Of a stretch of DNA of 64,000 bases, positions 59,556 through 64,000 are shown piece after piece. Below the pieces are notes generated by a model. The model did no database searches. It was given only the letters and a program-made list of their open reading frames with translations, and was not told the origin of the DNA. Position 1 is the stretch's first letter. Every line of letters starts with the position of its first letter. Position numbers and translations under genes: made by a program. The stretch comes from Trebonia sp963774945 (GTDB taxonomy: Bacteria; Actinomycetota; Actinomycetes; Streptosporangiales; Streptosporangiaceae). The stretch covers positions 62,001 to 126,000 of the forward strand of contig CAVZHA010000015.1 in the NCBI GenBank assembly GCA_963774945.1. The letters are read 5' to 3'.

Positions 59556-60305
59556 CTACAGGGCGAACTTGTGCTGGACCTCGGCCGCCAGTTCCAGCCG
59601 ACCCTGCTGCACATGCGTGCGCATCGCGGCCTCGGCGGCCTGGGCGTCGCGAGCCCGGATGGCGCCCACGATCGCCCGGTGCTCAGCCAGCGACCGTTCC
59701 ATCCGGCCTTCCCGCCGGGTCACGATCAGCGACAGCAGGCCGCGGTGGAGCTGCTGCTTGAGCAGGCGGTAGTAATCGGCCAGCGGGCCGTTGCCGGCCC
59801 CCTGCATGATCAACTCGTGCAACCGCTCGTCGGTAGCGCTGTAGCCGTCGGCGTCAGCGCGCTCGGCGGCCTCGGCCATGGCGAACATCACCTCGTCGAG
59901 CTTGGCGATGATCTCGTTGCTGGCACGATTGGCGCACAACCGGGCGGCCATGCACTCCACTGCCTCGCGAACCTCGTAGAGGTCGAGGATCTCGGGCCGG
60001 CTCAGACGTCGGACGAACGTCCCCCGCCGGTGCTCAATGGCGACGAAGCCGGAGGCTTCGAGCTCCTTGAGCGCCTCCCGCACCGGCATCCGGCTGACGC
60101 CGAAGCGCTGGGCCAGCCGCGCCTCGGAGAGCTTCTCCCCGAAGGGGATGACGCCGGAGGCGATCTCCTGCCGCAACTGCGAGACGATGGCGTCCTTCAT
60201 CGACCCCTTACCGACGGTGATGGGGGCTGTCGGCCCAGGCGCGGCAGCGGCTGACCTCGGCAGTGACACCACGCTGGCGTCCGCCCGCACCTCAGAGCTC
60301 CCCAA
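59556..60305 (-). CDS. GntR-family (FCD) transcriptional regulator
   Basis: The 249-residue protein has a winged-helix GntR domain (MKDAIVSQLRQEIASGVIPFGEKLSEARLAQRFGVSRMPVREALKELEASGFVAIEHRRGTFVRRLS, about residues 36-101) and an FCD ligand-binding domain. That domain contains YEVREAVECMAARLCANR, DERLHELIMQGAGNGPLADYY and LAEHRAIVGAIRARDAQAAEAAMRTHVQQ, with the Asp/His metal-ligand pattern. The N-terminal 30 residues are low-complexity. It stands alone between two inverted promoter modules and has its own operator half-site upstream (60374-60382). It should repress transporter and catabolic operon until a pathway substrate binds. Confidence 0.92.
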   Translation of the reverse strand: MGSSEVRADASVVSLPRSAAAAPGPTAPITVGKGSMKDAIVSQLRQEIASGVIPFGEKLSEARLAQRFGVSRMPVREALKELEASGFVAIEHRRGTFVRRLSRPEILDLYEVREAVECMAARLCANRASNEIIAKLDEVMFAMAEAAERADADGYSATDERLHELIMQGAGNGPLADYYRLLKQQLHRGLLSLIVTRREGRMERSLAEHRAIVGAIRARDAQAAEAAMRTHVQQGRLELAAEVQHKFAL

Positions 60306-60633
60306 GACCGTGATCCGTCCCTTCGTCGGCGCGCGCTCCGCGCTCGAGCGCGGACGGCTGCGATCCCCCGGCTACCATACTAATAACGGCGCGTGCCCGA
60401 GGCTGACCGAGCCGCCGTGGGATCCATATCTGACATGGTAACCCGGATGGCGGCCGATGAGTCTTGGTCGGCGGCCCTTCCAGCGGATCGATGTTTCCCC
60501 TGAGCTACACCAACATTTCTCCTGGCCAGACTCTTGACCAACTAGTATGGTAGCCGTACTGTCTGGTTTACCAACCAGGCCCTCGCCTGCCGTCGCGGGC
60601 AGCGGAATGACGCCCCAGGAGCCGCAGCCACTC
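60306..60633. promoter_or_regulatory. GntR own upstream region and promoter of the catabolic operon (right module)
   Basis: On the plus strand, -35 TTGACC (60534-60539) and -10 TACTGT (60557-60562) are 17 nt apart, with operators ACCAACTAGTATGGT (60537-60551) and TGGTTTACCA (60564-60573). A third site, ACCATACTA (60374-60382), lies about 70 nt upstream of the gntR start, with no copy of the rest of the module, and probably mediates autoregulation. Confidence 0.7.
60428..60618. repeat. Long inverted repeat flanking gntR, right arm
   Basis: This 191-bp arm carries promoter, operators and leader sequence identical in order to the left arm read on the opposite strand. Differences cluster at 60455-60490. 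It ends at GCCCCAG, 15 nt before the amidohydrolase ATG. Confidence 0.85.
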
Positions 60634-61533
60634 ATGATCACCGACGTGCACACGCACTTCTGGAACCCCGACCATCAACAGCCGCCGTGGACCGATGGGC
60701 TCGGCCGAGTCTCGACCCGGCTGGCCGCGGGCGCGATCGACCGGGTGACCGTCGAGTCGTACCGGCGGCAGGTCGTTCCCGCCGCCCGCACGATCGTGTT
60801 CGGGTTGCAGGCCCAGGCGTCAGGGATCATGGTGCCGAACGACGCGGTGGCCGCGTTCGTGCAGGAGATCGGCGGTCAGACCGTTGGCTTCATGTCGGTG
60901 GACCCGACTCGGCACGATGCTGTCACCGAGATCGAGCGATGCCACGCCGATCTCGGGCTGCGCGGCGTCAAGCTCGGCCCGATCTATCAGGGAACATCGC
61001 CGCTGAACCCGCTGACGATGCGCGTCTTCTCGACCGCCGAGCGGCTCGGATTGCCGGTGATGATCCATCAGGGCGCGATCTTCGCCAACGCCGGCCGCCT
61101 CGTCGACGCCAACCCGCTGCTGCTCGATGACGTCGCGATCGCCTTCCCCGAACTGCGCATCGTGATCGCTCACATGGGCCATCCGTGGGTCCACGAGGCG
61201 GTCGTGGTCATGCGGCGGCATCAGAACGTCTACGCCGACACCTCGGCGATTGCCAACCGGCCGACGGTGCTTGCCACCGCCCTGTCAGCCGCCAAAGAAT
61301 ACGGCGTCCTCGACAAGGTGCTGTTCGGCAGCGATTCCCCGATGGTGTCGGCCGAGAGCGCCGCCGCCGCGCTGGCTCGCGTCGTGGCCCACACGCAGCA
61401 GTTCGCCCTCACCCCCATCACCGATGAGGAGCTGCACGACATCCTGCACCGGCCCTCATTCGAACTGCTCGGCATACCGGCCGTGGCCGAGACCATCGTC
61501 ACCCCTTCCGATAGGCAAGGAGGCATCCCGTGA
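60634..61533 (+). CDS. Amidohydrolase-2 family metal-dependent hydrolase
   Basis: The 299-residue protein has the HxH metal motif near its start (MITDVHTHFWNP, His6 and His8), the barrel residues GVKLGPIYQGTSPLNP, MIHQGAIF, IAHMGHPWVHEAVVVM and the Asp of VLFGSDSPM. This set is intact, unlike the protein at 2388. The family covers decarboxylases and hydrolases such as ACMSD and 2-pyrone-4,6-dicarboxylate lactonase. It heads the operon with the bicupin, PEBP-like protein and FAD monooxygenase. The next gene starts in a GTGA overlap. An in-frame ATG at 60607 lies inside the repeat; 60634 fits the family start better. Confidence 0.85.
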   Translation: MITDVHTHFWNPDHQQPPWTDGLGRVSTRLAAGAIDRVTVESYRRQVVPAARTIVFGLQAQASGIMVPNDAVAAFVQEIGGQTVGFMSVDPTRHDAVTEIERCHADLGLRGVKLGPIYQGTSPLNPLTMRVFSTAERLGLPVMIHQGAIFANAGRLVDANPLLLDDVAIAFPELRIVIAHMGHPWVHEAVVVMRRHQNVYADTSAIANRPTVLATALSAAKEYGVLDKVLFGSDSPMVSAESAAAALARVVAHTQQFALTPITDEELHDILHRPSFELLGIPAVAETIVTPSDRQGGIP

Positions 61534-62273
61534 GCGCGCACCCCCAGACGATGCAGGCCGCCGTGCTCGACGCCGACCAGGTACGGCGCGGACCGCTGCC
61601 CGAGGTGGTCTCGATGGAGCCGATCCTGGCGGGGGTGCCGTTCGCCCACGAAAAGACGGTGTTCGACGGCCCCGATGGCTTCCTCGCGGTCTGGGCCTGC
61701 GGGGCCGGGGTGTTCCCGCGGGTCAAGGACAGGCGGGGGTCGTTCATGTACATCCTGTCGGGGGACGCGACCATCGTTGACGCGGACGGGACGTCGCACG
61801 AGCTGACCGCGGACAGCGTGCTGGTGCTCCCGTTCGGCTGGGTCGGAACCTGGCATATCCGCGAGACGATCCGCAAGGTCTACCTGCACACGACACCGGT
61901 GCCCCCGCTGCCGACCGCGGTGGTCGCGTCCGCCTTCCGGCCGACCGACCTGGTGCTCGGGGACTGGCCGCCGGCTGCGGCGGCCGCCCCCGGTTCGCCG
62001 GCCGACGCCGACACGGTGATCTTCGACGGCCCGGACGGCCGGTGCGACATCAGATCGCGCGAGCCCGGCCAGTACTCGCAGGCCCCGGACGAACACGGAT
62101 TCTTCGCCTACGTCCTGGCCGGCGACGGCGCCCTCGTCGAGGGCGACGGCACCCGCCGCGAGCTCACCCCGGGGAGCGTCATCGCGCTGCCGAGCGGCTG
62201 GTCGGGCAGCTGGGACGTCCGCCGCAGCTGGCGTGCGTTCTGCCTGCGCAGCACCCCCGCGGCACCGGCCTGA
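61530..62273 (+). CDS. Bicupin protein (two DUF861-like cupin domains)
   Basis: The 247-residue protein contains two cupin repeats. The first, about residues 45-120, has GGSFMYILSGDATIVDADGTSHELTADSVLVLPFGWVGTWHI; the second, about 165-240, has HGFFAYVLAGDGALVEGDGTRRELTPGSVIALPSGWSGSWDVRRSWRAFCL. Both follow the DUF861 layout with a Glu/Gly-rich hairpin, but the classical cupin His pair is not obvious. The GTG at 61530 overlaps the amidohydrolase TGA, with AAGGAGG 7 nt upstream. It probably processes an intermediate of the operon's pathway. Confidence 0.85.
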   Translation: MSAHPQTMQAAVLDADQVRRGPLPEVVSMEPILAGVPFAHEKTVFDGPDGFLAVWACGAGVFPRVKDRRGSFMYILSGDATIVDADGTSHELTADSVLVLPFGWVGTWHIRETIRKVYLHTTPVPPLPTAVVASAFRPTDLVLGDWPPAAAAAPGSPADADTVIFDGPDGRCDIRSREPGQYSQAPDEHGFFAYVLAGDGALVEGDGTRRELTPGSVIALPSGWSGSWDVRRSWRAFCLRSTPAAPA

Positions 62274-62328
62274 TCCAGTACCCGTACCCACCCCACCCCT
62301 CGGCGACCACGAAGACAGGGCACCCCGC

Positions 62329-62856
62329 ATGAGCGACGACGATCCCTATGCCGCAGTCACCCCCGCCCCGGCGCTGGCGGTGCGCAGCGACGATCTCAAG
62401 CACGGCGAGGAGATGCCGCTGACCTATCGCGATCCGCAGATCGGCGGCACCAACACCTCGCCGCACCTGGCCTGGAGCGAGTTCCCCCCAGGAACGCAGA
62501 GCTTCGCGATCACCTGCCACGACCCCGACGCGCCGACCGGCACGGGGTTCATGCACTGGGCCGTGGCCAACATCCCGGGCGACGTCACCGCGCTCCCGGC
62601 CGGCGCCGGAGCCATCGGCGGCGCGATGCCCGCCAGCGCGCTGACCATTCCGAACGACCTGCGGATGCGGCAGTACATCGGGCCCAACCCACCGCCAGGA
62701 TCCGGACGTCATCGCTATGTCTTCATCGTCCACGCGGTGGACGTCGCCGCCCTCGAGATCGACCCCGACCTGACGCCGGTCGTGCTCGGCTTCAACCTCC
62801 ACTTCCACACCCTGGCCCGCGGCAGCATGACCGTCTGGGTAGACGCCGAAGACTGA
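62329..62856 (+). CDS. YbhB/YbcL (PEBP/Raf kinase inhibitor-like) family protein
   Basis: The 175-residue protein has the PEBP signature: GTNTSPHLAWSEFPPGTQSFAITCHDPDAPTGTGFMHWAVANIPGDVTALPAG, then GSGRHRYVFIVHAVDVAALEI and a terminal FHTLARGSMTVWV. PEBP-like proteins bind small anionic ligands; in bacteria the role is mostly unknown. ATG 62329 gives the family-consistent start. It sits in the catabolic operon, between bicupin and monooxygenase, which suggests a role in substrate binding or conversion. Confidence 0.88.
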   Translation: MSDDDPYAAVTPAPALAVRSDDLKHGEEMPLTYRDPQIGGTNTSPHLAWSEFPPGTQSFAITCHDPDAPTGTGFMHWAVANIPGDVTALPAGAGAIGGAMPASALTIPNDLRMRQYIGPNPPPGSGRHRYVFIVHAVDVAALEIDPDLTPVVLGFNLHFHTLARGSMTVWVDAED

Positions 62857-62870
62857 TGAGAGGTACCGCG

Positions 62871-64000
62871 ATGACAACACCACCAGCGCCGACCCGGCGC
62901 GCAGAGGTCGCAGGAGCCGGTTTCGCGGGGCTCACCGTCGCCGTCGCGCTGGCGCAGCGCGGCTGGTCGGTGCGCCTGCATGAGCAGAACGACACCGTGC
63001 GCGACTTCGGAGCGGGCATTGTGATGTGGCGCAACGCCATGCTGGCGCTGGAGGTCATCGGCGTCGCGGAGTCCGTTCGTGAACACGGCGTACGGCCGGA
63101 CTACTACGAGACCTTCCTGAACGGGGCGTCGGTCTCACTCGAAGTGCCCGGCTACCCCTACTGGGCGATCACCCGGCCGAAGCTGCACTCGCTGCTGGCC
63201 GACGCCGCCCGCGGCGCCGGAGTCGAGATAGTGACGAGTTCGCGAGCCGTCGGCGCCGACCCCGCGGGCGCACTGCTGATGGCGGACGGAAGCCGGCTGG
63301 AGGCCGACCTGGTGATCGGCACCGATGGCGCCGGGTCGGCCGTCCGCAACTCGCTCGGTGACCTCACCCAGGAGCGGAAGAAGTACTCCGACGGCGTATG
63401 CCGGGTCCTGATCCCGCGCCCGCAGGAGTTCCGCGGCGAGCGGTGGAACCGGGTGCTCGACTACTGGACGCTCGAGCCGGACGCCATGCGGGTGCTGTAT
63501 CACCCGATGGGACCGGACATGCTCTACATCGCGTTCATGGCCGAGACCAAAAACGAGCGCGCGTCTCGGATCCCGGTCGACGTTGAGGTCTGGTCCGAGC
63601 GCTTCCCCCATCTCATCCCGATCATCGAGTTGGCCGGGAAGGCCGAGGGCGGCCGCCACGACAACTACCAGACCAACCGCGTGACGCCGTGGTCGACCGG
63701 GCGGGCGGTCCTGGTGGGCGACGCCGCCCACGCCATGTGCCCGGCTCTCGGCCAGGGGGCCGGCGTCGGGATGGTCAACGCGGTCGACCTGGCTTACGCC
63801 CTTGAGCAGTACGACACCATCGCCGAGGCCCTGTCCGTGTGGGAGGGCCGGATGCGTCAGATGACCGACGACGTCCAATCGCGCAGCGCCTACATGGCGG
63901 AGACCCGCAACATGGCCAAGGGGAACAACTGGACGCCCCGGCTGCTTGAGACCGCGAACTTCGTCTCGGCCGCGGTGCCACCGGGCGTGGCTGCGCGCTA
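62871..64000 (+). CDS. FAD-dependent monooxygenase (salicylate hydroxylase-like), partial at right edge
   Basis: The open frame continues past the window end. It encodes at least 376 residues: the FAD-binding VAGAGFAGLTVAVALAQRGWSVRLHEQ near residues 13-40, IVMWRNAMLALEVIG, the DG motif DLVIGTDGAGSAVRNSL, and the GD motif RAVLVGDAAHAMCPALGQGAGVGMVNAVDLAYAL. This is a class A flavoprotein hydroxylase, typically NAD(P)H-dependent and acting on aromatic or heteroaromatic acids. A GAGAGG lies before ATG 62871. It is the fourth gene of the GntR-controlled operon, suggesting ring hydroxylation of an imported N-heterocycle. Confidence 0.9.
   Translation, partial: MTTPPAPTRRAEVAGAGFAGLTVAVALAQRGWSVRLHEQNDTVRDFGAGIVMWRNAMLALEVIGVAESVREHGVRPDYYETFLNGASVSLEVPGYPYWAITRPKLHSLLADAARGAGVEIVTSSRAVGADPAGALLMADGSRLEADLVIGTDGAGSAVRNSLGDLTQERKKYSDGVCRVLIPRPQEFRGERWNRVLDYWTLEPDAMRVLYHPMGPDMLYIAFMAETKNERASRIPVDVEVWSERFPHLIPIIELAGKAEGGRHDNYQTNRVTPWSTGRAVLVGDAAHAMCPALGQGAGVGMVNAVDLAYALEQYDTIAEALSVWEGRMRQMTDDVQSRSAYMAETRNMAKGNNWTPRLLETANFVSAAVPPGVAAR

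Overview
The window is very GC-rich, densely coded DNA with many GTG starts, 4-bp ATGA/GTGA gene overlaps, TetR/PadR/GntR/LuxR/SARP-type regulators, ECF sigma factor, PadR-controlled ABC exporter, LAL regulator and NarL-type two-component system. This is the profile of a large-genome soil actinomycete (Actinomycetota). I cannot name the genus from the sequence. No rRNA, tRNA or CRISPR array was seen.

Layout. 1-5.7 kb: end of an acyl-CoA ligase, then a divergent pair of units (amidohydrolase plus double-length acyl-CoA dehydrogenase on one side, proline iminopeptidase-like hydrolase and AGE-family isomerase on the other) around two inverted copies of a 12-bp operator. 5.7-9.3 kb: PadR regulator, ABC ATPase and FtsX-like permease joined by 4-bp overlaps behind a perfect palindromic operator. 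9.4-20.6 kb: methyltransferases, a broken 2-oxoglutarate oxygenase, a broken SARP/NB-ARC/TPR regulator, three small unknown proteins, oxidoreductases, a nucleotidyltransferase-like protein and a decapeptide-repeat protein. 20.8-30.8 kb: SDR and hydrolase, LAL regulator, stand-alone LigD-type 3'-phosphoesterase, two-component system divergent from an ABC-2 exporter, and a MetE-like protein. 30.9-42.2 kb: PadR with a membrane protein, NTF2-like and ankyrin proteins, an ArsR-SRPBCC operon with a truncated tandem duplicate, two HD-family or kinase-like proteins, a second MetE-like protein, a secreted glycosidase and a polysaccharide deacetylase.

42.3-46.3 kb is visibly lower in GC and looks horizontally acquired. 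It holds an HD nucleotidase-like gene converging on a two-gene operon: a 562-residue protein that appears to join a GNAT/Mom-like domain to a transglutaminase-like Cys-His-Asp domain, and a protein with two C-terminal membrane segments. This is the best candidate for an undescribed system.

46.4-57.8 kb: aldehyde dehydrogenase, GNAT, PadR plus FAD monooxygenase, MFS exporter divergent from an ECF sigma factor, nitrilase-like protein lacking its usual cysteine, AhpD-like protein, STAS/Xre divergent pair and CbiZ. 57.8-64 kb: an NCS1 permease and an amidohydrolase-bicupin-PEBP-FAD monooxygenase operon, transcribed away from a central GntR gene. The GntR gene is flanked by two inverted copies of one roughly 190-bp promoter/operator module, so transporter and catabolic operon should be co-regulated.

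About a dozen genes need frame corrections to give full-length proteins, often several in one gene, while neighbours are intact. Indel errors in the assembly, or widespread recent decay, must be considered whenever these genes are interpreted.
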